Assembly: GCF_030254645.1 (NCBI RefSeq) | Contig: NZ_CP116346.1 | Location: 1,778,001-1,842,000, forward strand | Length of the DNA stretch: 64,000 nucleotides | Direction: 5' to 3' | DNA from: Paucibacter sediminis | GTDB lineage: Bacteria > Pseudomonadota > Gammaproteobacteria > Burkholderiales > Burkholderiaceae_C | Part shown: positions 32,838-42,119 of the stretch, piece after piece | Layout of the letters: each line of letters starts with the position of its first letter | Numbering within the stretch: position 1 is the stretch's first letter | Program-made: the position numbers and the translations under genes | The notes under the pieces: generated by a model | Databases searched by the model: none | Seen by the model: the letters and a program-made list of their open reading frames with translations, nothing else | Told to the model about the DNA's origin: nothing

Positions 32838-33347
32838 TCAGCCCGGATGCTGGCGCAGATAGCTCAGGGTGAAGGCATGGTCCTGCGCCAGCGCGCGCTT
32901 CAACTGCTCGGCCAGCAGATGCTCCACGCGCCCACCCAGCAGGGGCAGGGCGGAACGCAGCTGCCAGCTCAGCTGCATGCGGCAGCTGCCGCCGGCGATT
33001 TCGCTGATCTGGCCATGGCCCTGCGCATGCACGGGCAGGCCCAGGGGTGCGATTTCCAGCTCGGCCTCCACCTGCGCCGGCCCGAGCCGACGCCAGCGGC
33101 TGCGCTGCCGCAAGTTCAGGGTGCTGCCGACCAGGCGGCGTGCCCAGGCGGGCATGCGTGCCGGGTCCAGCGGCAGCGCGCGCTCCAGCTCCAGCGCGAT
33201 GAGCGTGGCGGAGCACTCGAAATGCAGCAGGCGCAGAGCACCCGCGCCCAGCGCCGCGTATTTCTGCTGCACATAGTCGGGCCGCCCGAACACCGCCCAC
33301 AGCCTGTCCATGCCGGCCGGGAAGTCCTGCGTCAGGCTCAGCTGCAT
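32838..33347 (-). CDS. SRPBCC-like protein, DUF2505-type
   Basis: 169 residues. The N-terminal pattern TQDFPAGMDRLWAVFGRPDYVQQKYAALGAGALRLLHFE resembles DUF2505/START-like proteins, which form a hydrophobic ligand-binding helix-grip cavity. The rest alternates strands and ends in a long amphipathic helix. It lies 7 nt downstream of the symporter gene, so the two may be co-transcribed. No catalytic residues evident; family assignment is by pattern only. Confidence 0.7.
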   Translation of the reverse strand: MQLSLTQDFPAGMDRLWAVFGRPDYVQQKYAALGAGALRLLHFECSATLIALELERALPLDPARMPAWARRLVGSTLNLRQRSRWRRLGPAQVEAELEIAPLGLPVHAQGHGQISEIAGGSCRMQLSWQLRSALPLLGGRVEHLLAEQLKRALAQDHAFTLSYLRQHPG

Positions 33348-33354
33348 GGCGTTC

Positions 33355-34827
33355 TCAAGCGGCCGGCGCACGCACGCGCTGCCGCTGCGCCGTGCCGCTG
33401 CACAGCCACAGCCCGGCAAAGCACAGCGCCGCGTTCAGCAGCAGCAGTTCCAGCCCGATTTCATAGCTACCGAACCAGCGGCGCTGCTGGCTGTCGATCA
33501 GCCAGCACAGCGCCGGTGCGGCCAGGCAGACGAGCGGCACGGCCGGCCCGTGCAGGCTGCGCCGCGTCAGCATGCCGAAGGCGAACAGGCCCAGCAGCGG
33601 CCCGTAGGTGTAGCCGGCCAGCTTGAGGATCAGGCCGATCATGCTGGCGCTGTCGATGGCGCGAAACGCCAGCACCAGGGCCAGGAACAGCGCGGCAAAG
33701 CCCAGATGCACGCGGTGCCGCACCTGGCGGCGCCGGGCCTCGTCCCAGTCGTCGCGCTGCTGCAGGCCCAGCAGGTCGATGCAGGTGCTGGAGGTCAGCG
33801 CGGTGATGGCGCCATCGGCGCTCGGGAACAGGGCCGAGATCAGCGCCAGCACGAACACCAGCTGTACCCAGGCCGGCAGATGCCCCAGCACCACGGCGGC
33901 GAAGAGCGCGTCGCCGCGCGCCGTCATGCCGGCCTGGGTCGCATACAGCTGCAGCAGGCCGCCCAGGAACAGGAACAGCGCCACCACGCCCAGCATGATG
34001 AGGGCCAGCACGACGACGTTCTTCTGCGCGTCCGCCAGCCGGCGCACCGAGATGTTCTTCTGCATCATTTCCTGGTCCATGCCGGTCATCGCGATGGCGA
34101 TGGCGGCGCCGGCCAGCAGCTGCTTGGCCGCAAAGAAGCGGCTCTCGGGCTCGGTGTGGAAGACCCGGGCCAGGCCCTCGGCGCGCAGGCTCTGCCAGGC
34201 CTGCCAGGCGCTCAGGTCCAGCGCCTGCAGCAGAAAGCCCGTGCAGATCACCAGCCCCGCCAGCATGCCGATGGTCTGCAGGGTGTCGGTCCAGACGATG
34301 GTGCGCACCCCGCCCTCGTAGGTGTAGAGCAGGATCATCAGCAGGATCACCAGGGCGCTGAACCAGAAGGGCAGGCCGAGCGCCGCCAGCACGCTGTCCT
34401 GCAGCACGCGCACCACCAGGTACAGGCGTGCGGTGGCGCCCAGGGTGCGCGAGACGATGAAGATGCCGGCCCCGGTGCGATGCGCGCTGACGCCGAAGCG
34501 CTGGCCCAGATAGCGGTAGATCGAGGTGAGCTCGAGCCGGTAATACAGCGGCAGCAGCACATAGGCGATCACCAGATAGCCGGCGAACTGGCCCAGCGCG
34601 ATCTGGAAATAGCTGAAGGCGGTGCTGCCCACGGCACCCGGCACGCTGATGAAGGTCACGCCCGAGAGCGAGGTGCCGATCATGCCGAAGGCCACCAGCA
34701 TCCAGTGGCTGTTGCGGTTGCCGATGAAGAAGCTCTGGTTGTCAGCGGCGCGCGAGCGCCACCAGGCCACCGCCAGCAGCAGGGCGAAATAGCCGAGGAT
34801 GAAGGCCAGCAGCAGGGCGGGGCGCAT
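33355..34827 (-). CDS. Sodium:solute symporter (SSS family)
   Basis: 490 residues with about 13 transmembrane helices. SSS hallmarks include FFIGNRNSHWMLVAFGMIGTSLSGVTFI early on, GVRTIVWTDTLQTIGML in the middle and SALFPSADGAITALTSS later. It couples uptake of an organic solute to sodium. The substrate cannot be told. A DUF2505-like protein is downstream. The region 34828-34994 upstream, divergent to a RhtB exporter, holds both promoters; I see no clear motif there. Confidence 0.92.
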   Translation of the reverse strand: MRPALLLAFILGYFALLLAVAWWRSRAADNQSFFIGNRNSHWMLVAFGMIGTSLSGVTFISVPGAVGSTAFSYFQIALGQFAGYLVIAYVLLPLYYRLELTSIYRYLGQRFGVSAHRTGAGIFIVSRTLGATARLYLVVRVLQDSVLAALGLPFWFSALVILLMILLYTYEGGVRTIVWTDTLQTIGMLAGLVICTGFLLQALDLSAWQAWQSLRAEGLARVFHTEPESRFFAAKQLLAGAAIAIAMTGMDQEMMQKNISVRRLADAQKNVVVLALIMLGVVALFLFLGGLLQLYATQAGMTARGDALFAAVVLGHLPAWVQLVFVLALISALFPSADGAITALTSSTCIDLLGLQQRDDWDEARRRQVRHRVHLGFAALFLALVLAFRAIDSASMIGLILKLAGYTYGPLLGLFAFGMLTRRSLHGPAVPLVCLAAPALCWLIDSQQRRWFGSYEIGLELLLLNAALCFAGLWLCSGTAQRQRVRAPAA

Positions 34828-34994
34828 GGGGGCCGATTATGAGAACGGGGCGCGCTTGCGCCCATTCCTGACGCGCCGGAGCCCATAACCGGGCGCTGCG
34901 CGCCCGCAGCGAATGCCTGACTACGGGCAAACCCGGGGCCGACGTGCTAAAACCTGCCTTCGCGTTTTCGTTGTTCGAGCAGGAGTTGCGCATC

Positions 34995-35624
34995 ATGGAG
35001 TTTTCCGTCTGGCTGGCGTTTTTCGCCGCATCGTGGGCGATCAGCCTGTCCCCCGGCGCCGGCGCCATCGCTGCCATGAGCTCCGGGCTCAACCATGGTT
35101 TCAAGCGCGGCTACTTCACCACCTTCGGCCTGGTGCTGGGCATCACCACCCAGATCATCTTCGTGGGCGCCGGCCTGGGCGCCCTGATCGCGGCCTCCAG
35201 CCTGGGCTTTGCCATCGTCAAATGGCTGGGCGTGGCCTATCTGGTCTATCTGGGCGTGCAGCAATGGCGCGCGCCGGCCAAGCCGATGGTGGCCGAGAGC
35301 GACGCTTCCGGCATGGTGACGCGCCGCCAGCTGGTGCTGCGCGGCTGGGCCATCAATGCGGTGAACCCCAAGGGCACGGTGTTCCTGCTGGCCGTGGTGC
35401 CGCAGTTCCTGGACCTGCATGCCAGCCTGGCCCACCAGTACCTGGTGATCGGCGCCACCCTGTGCTTCACCGACCTGGTGGTGATGGCCGGCTACACCGT
35501 GCTGGCCGCCCGCGTGCTGTCGGCGCTGCGCTCGGAGCGGCATCTGAAGGCGCTGAACCGTACCTTCGGTTCGCTCTTCATCGCCGCCGGCGCGCTGCTC
35601 GCCACGTTCAAGCGCGCGGCCTGA
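34995..35624 (+). CDS. RhtB/LysE-family amino acid exporter
   Basis: 209 residues with about six TM helices. SPGAGAIAAMSSGLNHGFKRGYFTTFGLVLG is the RhtB signature, and GWAINAVNPKGTVFLLAVVPQF is the second conserved block. It exports neutral amino acids or homoserine-type compounds. AGGAG precedes ATG 34995 by 9 nt. A strong terminator follows, so it is probably monocistronic. Confidence 0.93.
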   Translation: MEFSVWLAFFAASWAISLSPGAGAIAAMSSGLNHGFKRGYFTTFGLVLGITTQIIFVGAGLGALIAASSLGFAIVKWLGVAYLVYLGVQQWRAPAKPMVAESDASGMVTRRQLVLRGWAINAVNPKGTVFLLAVVPQFLDLHASLAHQYLVIGATLCFTDLVVMAGYTVLAARVLSALRSERHLKALNRTFGSLFIAAGALLATFKRAA

Positions 35625-35641
35625 GCCACTCTTTTTGATGC

Positions 35642-35679
35642 AGGCCGCCCGGCTTCGGTCGGGTGGCCTTTTTGTTTTT
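35642..35679 (+). terminator. Rho-independent terminator after RhtB gene
   Basis: AGGCC.CCCG pairs with CGGG.GGCCT around a CTTCGGT loop (35642-35669), followed by two T-runs to 35679. Located 17 nt after the stop and 12 nt before the next start. Confidence 0.9.
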
Positions 35680-35691
35680 CTGTGAATCTCC

Positions 35692-36576
35692 ATGTCCCAA
35701 GTTTCTGATCGCTGGCTGTTCTGGATCCCCACCCTGATCTGGGCCAGTACCTGGCATGTGATCCTGTATCAGCTGGACAGTGGCGTGCCGGTGCTCAACT
35801 CGGTGGCCTGGCGCTTTGCCCTGGCGGCCCTGATGCTGGCGGGCCTGGCGCGTGTGCGTGGTGAGGCCCTGCTCAGCATGCCGCGCTCGGCCCATCTGCT
35901 GCTGCTGGCCACCGGCATCGTGCAGTACGGCGGCAATTACGTGTCGGTCTACGAGGCCGAGCGCCATATCCCCACCGGCCTGGTGGCGGTGCTGTTCTGT
36001 CTGAGCGTGTTCATCAATGCCCTCAGCGGCCGCTACTTTTTCGGACAAACGGTGACGCGGCGCTTCCTGGTCTGTGCCAGCGGCGGCGTGGCCGGCGTGG
36101 TGCTGATCTTCTGGCCCGAGATTGCCGCCACCGGCGCGCGCCCGACGGCGGCCCTGGGGCTGGGTTTGGGCTTGCTGGCCGTGCTGACAGCCTGCACCGG
36201 CAATGTGCTGACGCTCACCCTCACGCGCCGCGGCCTCGCCCTGGTGCCGGTGCTGGCCTGGAGCATGGGCTATGGCGCGCTGTTCCTGCTGCTGGCCTCG
36301 CTGGCCAGCGGGCAGGGCCTGCACTTCGCCTGGCAGCCCGCCTACTTGCTCAGCCTGGCGTACTTGGCGGTGGCGGGCTCGGTGACGGCCTTTGTGCTGT
36401 ATTTCAAGCTGGCGCAGCGCCAGGGGCCGGCGCGGGCCGCCCTCACCGGGGTGGTGATTCCGGTGATCGCCCTGGTGATCTCCGCCGCGCTGGAGGGCTG
36501 GGTGCCCAGCACGCTGTCGATGGCTGGCATGGCGCTGTGCCTGGGCAGCATCTATGTGGCGACGCGGCCTGCCTAG
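35692..36576 (+). CDS. EamA/DMT-family exporter
   Basis: 294 residues with ten predicted TM helices in two EamA repeats. IWASTWHVILYQL at the start and VAWRFALAALMLAGLARVR are typical of the first repeat; SVTAFVLYFKLAQRQGPARAAL and IPVIALVISAALEGW mark the second. Probably exports amino acids or metabolites. The start is 12 nt after the preceding terminator, so its promoter must overlap that hairpin or lie in the upstream gene. Confidence 0.9.
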   Translation: MSQVSDRWLFWIPTLIWASTWHVILYQLDSGVPVLNSVAWRFALAALMLAGLARVRGEALLSMPRSAHLLLLATGIVQYGGNYVSVYEAERHIPTGLVAVLFCLSVFINALSGRYFFGQTVTRRFLVCASGGVAGVVLIFWPEIAATGARPTAALGLGLGLLAVLTACTGNVLTLTLTRRGLALVPVLAWSMGYGALFLLLASLASGQGLHFAWQPAYLLSLAYLAVAGSVTAFVLYFKLAQRQGPARAALTGVVIPVIALVISAALEGWVPSTLSMAGMALCLGSIYVATRPA

Positions 36577-36673
36577 CGGCTTTCGGGACGCGTCTGCCCG
36601 CTTTCGTCGCATGACGCTACCGCGCGGCGCGCGGCCTGCCTAGCATGGCAGCCTTCATTGGCTTTGGGAACCT

Positions 36674-38038
36674 ATGCCCATGCTTGCGCGTCTCCTGTTT
36701 GGTTTCTTGATACTTGCCCTGCCGATGGCGCCGGCCATGGCGGCCGATCCGCTGCTCGTCGAGCGCATCGACCTGGGCGACAACGGCCCCGATGTGCAGG
36801 CCTACAACCTGCAGGAGAGCGGGGCGCTGCGCGTGTTCGCGCGCTCGGCGGCCGGCTTCAAGCGCTCGCAGATCTTCTGGCAACGCCGCGGCGCGGATGG
36901 CGCCTGGCAGGCGCCCGAGCCTCTGCCGTTTGCCGATCCGCGCTGGCGCGATTCCGACCCCCATCTGGCGGGCGACGGCAAGACCCTGAGCTTCATCTCC
37001 GATCGCCCCGGCGCGGGCGAACAGGCCAGCGGCCAGCTCGATCTGTTCGAGGCCCGCCTGCTGGACGCCGCCGCGGGGCGCTGGACGGCGCCGCGCCGCC
37101 TGCCCGAGCCGCTGCAAAGCCCCGGCTATGAGCTCGGCCCCGAGCGCTATGGCGAACGCCTCTACTTCGCCTCCTACCGCGCCGGCGGGCCGGGCAAGTT
37201 GTCGATCTACCAGGCCGACCAGGAGACCGAGCCGCCGCAGGCCCTGCCCGCCCCCATCAACGAGGGCGAGGCCAACAGCGACTTCACGCTCAGCCCGGAC
37301 GGCCGCCATGCGCTGTGGTGGAGCAGCCGCGCCGGCGCCGAGGGCGGCGGCGACCTCTACCTGGCCGAGCGGGTGGGCGAGCAGTTCGGCCCGGCGTTGC
37401 GCCTGCCCGCGCCCATCAACGGCCCGGGCTTCGAGTTCACGCCCTCGGTGAGCGCGGACGGCCGCTGGCTGCTGTTCGCCTCCACCCGTGCGGCGCCCGG
37501 TTCGGCCCCTGGGCTGGCGCATATGTACCGCGTCAGCTGGCCGGCGCTGCTGCAGGCCCTGGGCCCGCAGGCGCAGGCCTACAGCCGGGCCAGCCTGGCG
37601 GCGCGGGTGAGCGCGCTCTGGCAGGCCCTGGGCCATCAGGCGGGGCAGCCCGCCGACGTGGCGCGCATGGCGGCGCTGCTGCATCCGCAGGCGCGCATCT
37701 GGGGCCAGCAGCTGAATGCCGGCGCCAGCCGGCTGGATCTGCGCAGCTGGTCGGCCGAGGCCTTCCTGGCCGCCCTGCGCGAGCCCGCGCCGCGCGCCCT
37801 GCATGAATGTGAAATCCATCGCGAGCTGCGCCGCTACGCCGGCCAGGCCGAGGTCTACAGCGTGGTGGAATCGCGCCGCGACCCCGCGCGCGCCGAGGCC
37901 GAGTTCGTCGGCGTCAACAGCAGCCAATGGCAGCTGGGCCCGCAGGGCTGGCAGCTGCTGTCGCTGCACTACGCGCTGGAGCTGCCCGGCGAGGCATTGC
38001 CCGCCCACGCGGGGCGCAGCGGGCAATGCCTGGGCTAG
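36674..38038 (+). CDS. Exported PD40/TolB-like beta-propeller protein
   Basis: 454 residues with a signal peptide (AMA, about 24). Repeated propeller blades are visible: DSDPHLAGDGKTLSFISDR, GYELGPERYGERLYFASYR, NSDFTLSPDGRHALWWSSR and FEFTPSVSADGRWLLFASTR, each ending in the S-x-R pattern of WD40-like PD40 repeats. The C-terminal 120 residues (after about 330) look like a separate SnoaL/NTF2-like domain. Periplasmic; partner unknown. Hairpins overlap the 3' end. GGGAA precedes the ATG; Met3 is an alternative start. Confidence 0.82.
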   Translation: MPMLARLLFGFLILALPMAPAMAADPLLVERIDLGDNGPDVQAYNLQESGALRVFARSAAGFKRSQIFWQRRGADGAWQAPEPLPFADPRWRDSDPHLAGDGKTLSFISDRPGAGEQASGQLDLFEARLLDAAAGRWTAPRRLPEPLQSPGYELGPERYGERLYFASYRAGGPGKLSIYQADQETEPPQALPAPINEGEANSDFTLSPDGRHALWWSSRAGAEGGGDLYLAERVGEQFGPALRLPAPINGPGFEFTPSVSADGRWLLFASTRAAPGSAPGLAHMYRVSWPALLQALGPQAQAYSRASLAARVSALWQALGHQAGQPADVARMAALLHPQARIWGQQLNAGASRLDLRSWSAEAFLAALREPAPRALHECEIHRELRRYAGQAEVYSVVESRRDPARAEAEFVGVNSSQWQLGPQGWQLLSLHYALELPGEALPAHAGRSGQCLG

Positions 38039-38050
38039 CGCCCAGCTTTG
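37992..38050 (+). terminator. Two hairpins across the stop codon of the beta-propeller gene
   Basis: AGGCATTGCCCGC (37992-38004) pairs perfectly over 13 bp with 38019-38031 inside the coding end. Just after it, CTGGGC (38030-38035) pairs with GCCCAG (38040-38045), followed by CTTTGTTT. The second is the likelier terminator; the first shares two bases with it and may be mutually exclusive. Confidence 0.5.
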
Positions 38051-38051
38051 T

Positions 38052-40199
38052 TTACGGCTTCATCAGCACCAGGCCGCGCCGCTGCAGCAGCGGCTGCAGC
38101 TGGGGGCCATGGCCGGTGAGCTTGCCGAACAGCGTCATCGCGTCCTCGCTGCCGCCGCGCGAGAGCAGGGCGGCGCGGAAGGCATCGCCGTTCTCGCGCT
38201 TGAGGCCGCCGTGGGCCTTGAACCATTCCACCGTGTTGGCGTCCAGCACCTCGCTCCACAGATAGGCGTAGTAGCCCACCGCATAGCCGCCCATGATGTG
38301 GCTGAAGTAGGGCGTGCGGTAGCGCGGCGGCACCGGCGCGAAGTCCACGCCCTCGTTCTTCAGCACCTGGGCCTCGAAGGCCATCACGTCCCGGGCGGCC
38401 GGCACCTCGGCCGGCTTGAGCTGGTGCCAGCGCTGGTCCAGGATGGTGGCGCTGAGGTACTCGGTGGTGGCAAAACCCTGGTTGAAGGCCTTCGCGGCCA
38501 CCACCTTGTCCAAGAGCGCGCGCGGCATCGGCTCGCCGCTCTGGTGGTGGCGCGCGTAATGGGCCAGCACGCTGGGCCAGTCGGCCCACATCTCGTTCAC
38601 CTGCGAGGGGTACTCGACGAAGTCGCGCGGCACGGCGGTGCCGGCGAAGCTGGGGTAGCGCACGTTCGAGAACATGCCGTGCAGCGCGTGGCCGAACTCG
38701 TGGAACAAGGTGTTGACCTCGTCCCAGCTCAGCAGCGTGGGCTGGCCCGCGGCCGGCGGCGGCACGTTCAGGTGGTTGGCGATCACCGGCAGCGTGCCCA
38801 GCAGCCGGCTCTGCGGCACATAGGCATTCGCCCAGGCGCCGCCGCGCTTGGAGGGGCGCGCATACATATCGGCCACGAAGATGGCCAGCTGCGAGCCGTC
38901 GGCATTGAAGACGTCGTAGACCGTCACGCTGGGGTGGTAGACCGGCAGGTCGTGGCGCTGCTTGAACGTCAGGCCGTAGAGCTGGCCGGCGGCGTAGAAC
39001 ACGCCGTTCTCCAGCACGTTCTTCAGCTCCAGATAGGGCTTGAGCTGGCTCTCGTCGAAACCATACTTGGCGGCGCGCAGCTTCTCGGCGTAGAAGGCCC
39101 AGTCCCAGGCGGCTAGCTTGAACGAAGGCTCATGGCGGGCCGCCTGCTCGGCATCGATGAGGGCCTGCAGCTCGCCGGCCTCGCGCTTCGCCGCGGCCAC
39201 GGCGGCGGGCGCCAGCTGCCGCAGCAGGCCCATCACGGTGGCCGAAGACTTGGCGGTCTCCTCCTCCAGCACATAGTCGGCATGGGTCGCATAACCCAGC
39301 AACTGGGCGCGCTCGGCACGCAGGGCGGCGGTGCGCGCCACGCTGGCGGTGCTGTCCTGCGCATTGCCGCGGCTGCCGCGTGCGGCCGAGGCCTGGTAGA
39401 GGCGCTCGCGCAGCGCGCGGTTCTCCAGCTGGGCCAGCGCCGGCTGGCCGGTGGTGTTGAGCAGGGCGATCAGGTACTTGCCATCGCCGAGCCCGCGCGC
39501 CTTGGCGGCGGCCGCGGCATCGGCCAGCTGGGCGGGGCTGAGGCCGGCCAGCTCGGCGGCGCTGTCCACCACCAGGGCCGAGTCGTTCACCTCGGCCAGC
39601 ACCTGCTGGTTGAAGCGTGCCGCCAACGTGGCCAGCTCGGCATTGATGGCCTTGATGCGGGCCTGCTGCGCCTCGCCCAGCTGGGCGCCGGCACGCACGA
39701 AATTGCGCTGGTAGCGCTCCAGCAGGCGCAGGCCCTCGGTGTCCAGGCCCAGCTGCTTGCGCTGGGCGTGGAGGGCCTGGATGCGCGCGAACAGCCTGGG
39801 GTTGAGCGAGACCGCGTCGCGATGCGCGGCCAGCTTGGCGGCGTACTCGGCCTGCAGCTTCAGGCGCGCCGGGTTGCTGTCGGCCCCCAGCAGGCTGAAC
39901 AGCACGGTGGCGCTGCGCGCCAGGGTGCGGCCGCTCTGCTCCAGCGCCACGATGGTGTTCTCGAAGCTCGGCGGCGCCGGGTTGTCGGCAATCGCCTGCA
40001 CCTCGGCCAGCTGCTCGGCCATGCCCTGGTCAAGCGCGGGCGCGAAGTCGCTGTCGCGGATCTGGTCGAAGGGCGGGTATTGCAGCGGCAGCTTGCTGGG
40101 GCTCAGCAGCGGGTTGGCCGGGGCCGGCTGGGAGACGGCGCCGGCGACGGCCAGCGCCGCCGCGGCCACGACGACGGTTTTGCGCAGTGCCCCTCTCAT
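38052..40199 (-). CDS. Exported M3-family metallopeptidase (Dcp-like)
   Basis: 715 residues. The N-terminus (hydrophobic stretch then AGAVSQPAPA) looks like a signal peptide. The M3 catalytic site HEFGHALHG is present, with downstream Glu in the AGTAVPRDFVEYPSQ region as third zinc ligand. The sequence reads as peptidyl-dipeptidase Dcp / oligopeptidase A clan. ATG 40199 overlaps the preceding gene's stop (ATGA), coupling it to the upstream PepF-like gene. Being exported suggests degradation of peptides in the periplasm. Confidence 0.92.
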   Translation of the reverse strand: MRGALRKTVVVAAAALAVAGAVSQPAPANPLLSPSKLPLQYPPFDQIRDSDFAPALDQGMAEQLAEVQAIADNPAPPSFENTIVALEQSGRTLARSATVLFSLLGADSNPARLKLQAEYAAKLAAHRDAVSLNPRLFARIQALHAQRKQLGLDTEGLRLLERYQRNFVRAGAQLGEAQQARIKAINAELATLAARFNQQVLAEVNDSALVVDSAAELAGLSPAQLADAAAAAKARGLGDGKYLIALLNTTGQPALAQLENRALRERLYQASAARGSRGNAQDSTASVARTAALRAERAQLLGYATHADYVLEEETAKSSATVMGLLRQLAPAAVAAAKREAGELQALIDAEQAARHEPSFKLAAWDWAFYAEKLRAAKYGFDESQLKPYLELKNVLENGVFYAAGQLYGLTFKQRHDLPVYHPSVTVYDVFNADGSQLAIFVADMYARPSKRGGAWANAYVPQSRLLGTLPVIANHLNVPPPAAGQPTLLSWDEVNTLFHEFGHALHGMFSNVRYPSFAGTAVPRDFVEYPSQVNEMWADWPSVLAHYARHHQSGEPMPRALLDKVVAAKAFNQGFATTEYLSATILDQRWHQLKPAEVPAARDVMAFEAQVLKNEGVDFAPVPPRYRTPYFSHIMGGYAVGYYAYLWSEVLDANTVEWFKAHGGLKRENGDAFRAALLSRGGSEDAMTLFGKLTGHGPQLQPLLQRRGLVLMKP

Positions 40200-42082
40200 G
40201 GCTTGCCGCTCGCCAGCAGCGCTTCCAGCTGGTCCATCGCGCGGTTCATGCGGCGCACCAGGGCGCGGTAGGGTTCGGGCGAGGCCAGGTCCAGGCCGGC
40301 GGCGCGCGTCAGCGGGTAGGGGTCGGCCGAGCTGCCGGCCTTCAACATGGTGAAGTAGCGCTCGCGCAGCGCCAGGTCGCCCTTGGCCAACCCTTCGGCG
40401 AAGAAGGCCGCGGCGCTCACGCAGGTGGCGTACTGGTAGACGTAGAAGTCGCGGTAGAAATGCGGGATGTAGGCCCACTCGACACCGAACAGATCGTCGA
40501 TCTTCACCACGCCCTGGTCGTGGCCGTGGTAGCGCTTCAGCAGGGTCAGATAGATCTTGCTGAGGCCCTCGCCGGTGATGGGCTCGCCCTTCTCGGCGGC
40601 CTCGTGCGCGGCCAGCTCGAACTCGGCAAACATGGCCTGGCGGAAGAAGGTGGTGCGCAGGTTGTCGAGCTGCTGGCTAAGCGCGAACACCTTCTCGTCG
40701 CGCGTCTTGGCATGCGCCACCATGTAGTCGGCCAGCAGCAGCTCGTTGGCGGTGGAGGGGATCTCGGCGATGAAGGTGGCGTAGCCCGAGTTCTCGTAGG
40801 GCTGCGAGTTGGAATACACCGAATGCATCGCATGGCCCCATTCATGCGCGAGCGTGGAGACGCTGTTGTAGTCCTGGTTGAAGCTCATCAGGAGATAGGG
40901 GTGCACGTCGTAGGCCGAGCCGTTCATGTAGGCGCCCGAGCGCTTGCCGCGCTGCGGCACCGAGTGCATCCAGTTCTGCTTGAAGGCATCGCCCAGCTGC
41001 TTCACATAGTCGGCGCCCAGCGGTTGCAGGGCGGCCAGCGTGAGCGCCTCGGCCTCGGCCTGGCTGTAGCTGCCCGAGGGCTTGGCCAGGGGCACGTACA
41101 TGTCCTGGTAGCCGGCCTGCTGCAGCTTCAATACCTTGCTGCGCAGCTTCAGATAGCGGTGCAGGGTGGGCAGGCCGGCATTCGCCTCCTGCACCAGGCT
41201 GCGGTAGACCGCCTCGGGGATGTCGTACTCGCCCTGGGCCAGGGCCACGCTGCTCGCGTACTTGCGGGCGCGCGCGGTGAACACCGTGCCCTTCAGATTG
41301 GCCGCGTAGGTGGCGCCGATGGTGCGCTCATAGGCCTTGTAGACCGGCCAGAAGGCCTCGAACACCTGCTTGCGGATCTTGGGGTCGGCGTCGCTGCGGT
41401 AGGCCACATAGGTTTCCTGATCCAGCACCACCTGCTTGCCGCGGATGGTGATTTTGGGCCAGGGCAGGTCGGCGTTGGTGAGCAGGGAGTAGATCTGGCC
41501 GGGCTGCTGCATGGCCTCGGCGGCGCTGGCCAGCAGCGCCTCCTCCTTGGGGCTGAGCGTGTGCTCGGCCATGCGCAACATGGTGGTGAGGTTCTGGCGA
41601 TGCTTGGCCAGGCCAGGCTCGGCGGCGATGAAGCCCTCGACCTTGGCGCGGCCGATCGCCGCCACCTCGGCGTTGACAAAGGAGATCGCCTCGCCGAACT
41701 GGTTGTCGAGCGAATCGGCCAGCTGGCGGCGCGCCTGGTTCTCGGTGATCTGGGTGTTCTCGTCGGCCTTCATGCCGGCATAGGACGAGAGCCGGTTGAT
41801 GCGTCGGCGCAGTGCGGAGATCTGGTCCAGGCCGGCCAGCATGGCCCGGGCGCTGCCGCCCAGCGTGCCGTCCAGCGCCTTCAGCTTGGGCAGCTCGGCG
41901 GCCAGCGCCTGGCGCTCGGTCTCCCAGGCGGCATCGCTGGGGTAGAGCTGGCTCAGGTCCCAAAGCTGATTGCTCTGCTTGCTGGCGGTGGCGGGGCTGG
42001 CCGCGGTGGCGGCGGCAGCAGTGAACGGCAGGGACGCGCCCAGGGTAAGGGCGGCCGCCAGGGCGATGGTGGAGAGGCGCAT
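40196..42082 (-). CDS. pepF: Exported oligoendopeptidase F-like M3 peptidase
   Basis: 628 residues. A signal peptide (about 1-27, TAAAATAA) precedes WDLSQLYPSDAAWETE, the typical PepF start. The zinc site is HEWGHAMHSVYS with the third ligand in the FIAEIPSTANELLL block. YHGHDQGV and IPHFYRDFYVYQYAT are further family motifs. Most PepF proteins are cytosolic, so the export signal is noteworthy. GGAG lies upstream of ATG 42082. Four-base overlap with the second M3 gene indicates an operon for periplasmic oligopeptide breakdown. Confidence 0.93.
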   Translation of the reverse strand: MRLSTIALAAALTLGASLPFTAAAATAASPATASKQSNQLWDLSQLYPSDAAWETERQALAAELPKLKALDGTLGGSARAMLAGLDQISALRRRINRLSSYAGMKADENTQITENQARRQLADSLDNQFGEAISFVNAEVAAIGRAKVEGFIAAEPGLAKHRQNLTTMLRMAEHTLSPKEEALLASAAEAMQQPGQIYSLLTNADLPWPKITIRGKQVVLDQETYVAYRSDADPKIRKQVFEAFWPVYKAYERTIGATYAANLKGTVFTARARKYASSVALAQGEYDIPEAVYRSLVQEANAGLPTLHRYLKLRSKVLKLQQAGYQDMYVPLAKPSGSYSQAEAEALTLAALQPLGADYVKQLGDAFKQNWMHSVPQRGKRSGAYMNGSAYDVHPYLLMSFNQDYNSVSTLAHEWGHAMHSVYSNSQPYENSGYATFIAEIPSTANELLLADYMVAHAKTRDEKVFALSQQLDNLRTTFFRQAMFAEFELAAHEAAEKGEPITGEGLSKIYLTLLKRYHGHDQGVVKIDDLFGVEWAYIPHFYRDFYVYQYATCVSAAAFFAEGLAKGDLALRERYFTMLKAGSSADPYPLTRAAGLDLASPEPYRALVRRMNRAMDQLEALLASGKP

Positions 42083-42119
42083 GGGGAAGGGCTCCGGTAG
42101 GGGCAACGGGAATTCCTGG

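Noticed and set aside
37716-39116. 466-codon plus-strand frame over the propeller gene end and the M3 peptidase
   Set aside because: Crosses a hairpin/terminator region and is antisense to the HExxH peptidase; composition matches a shadow frame.
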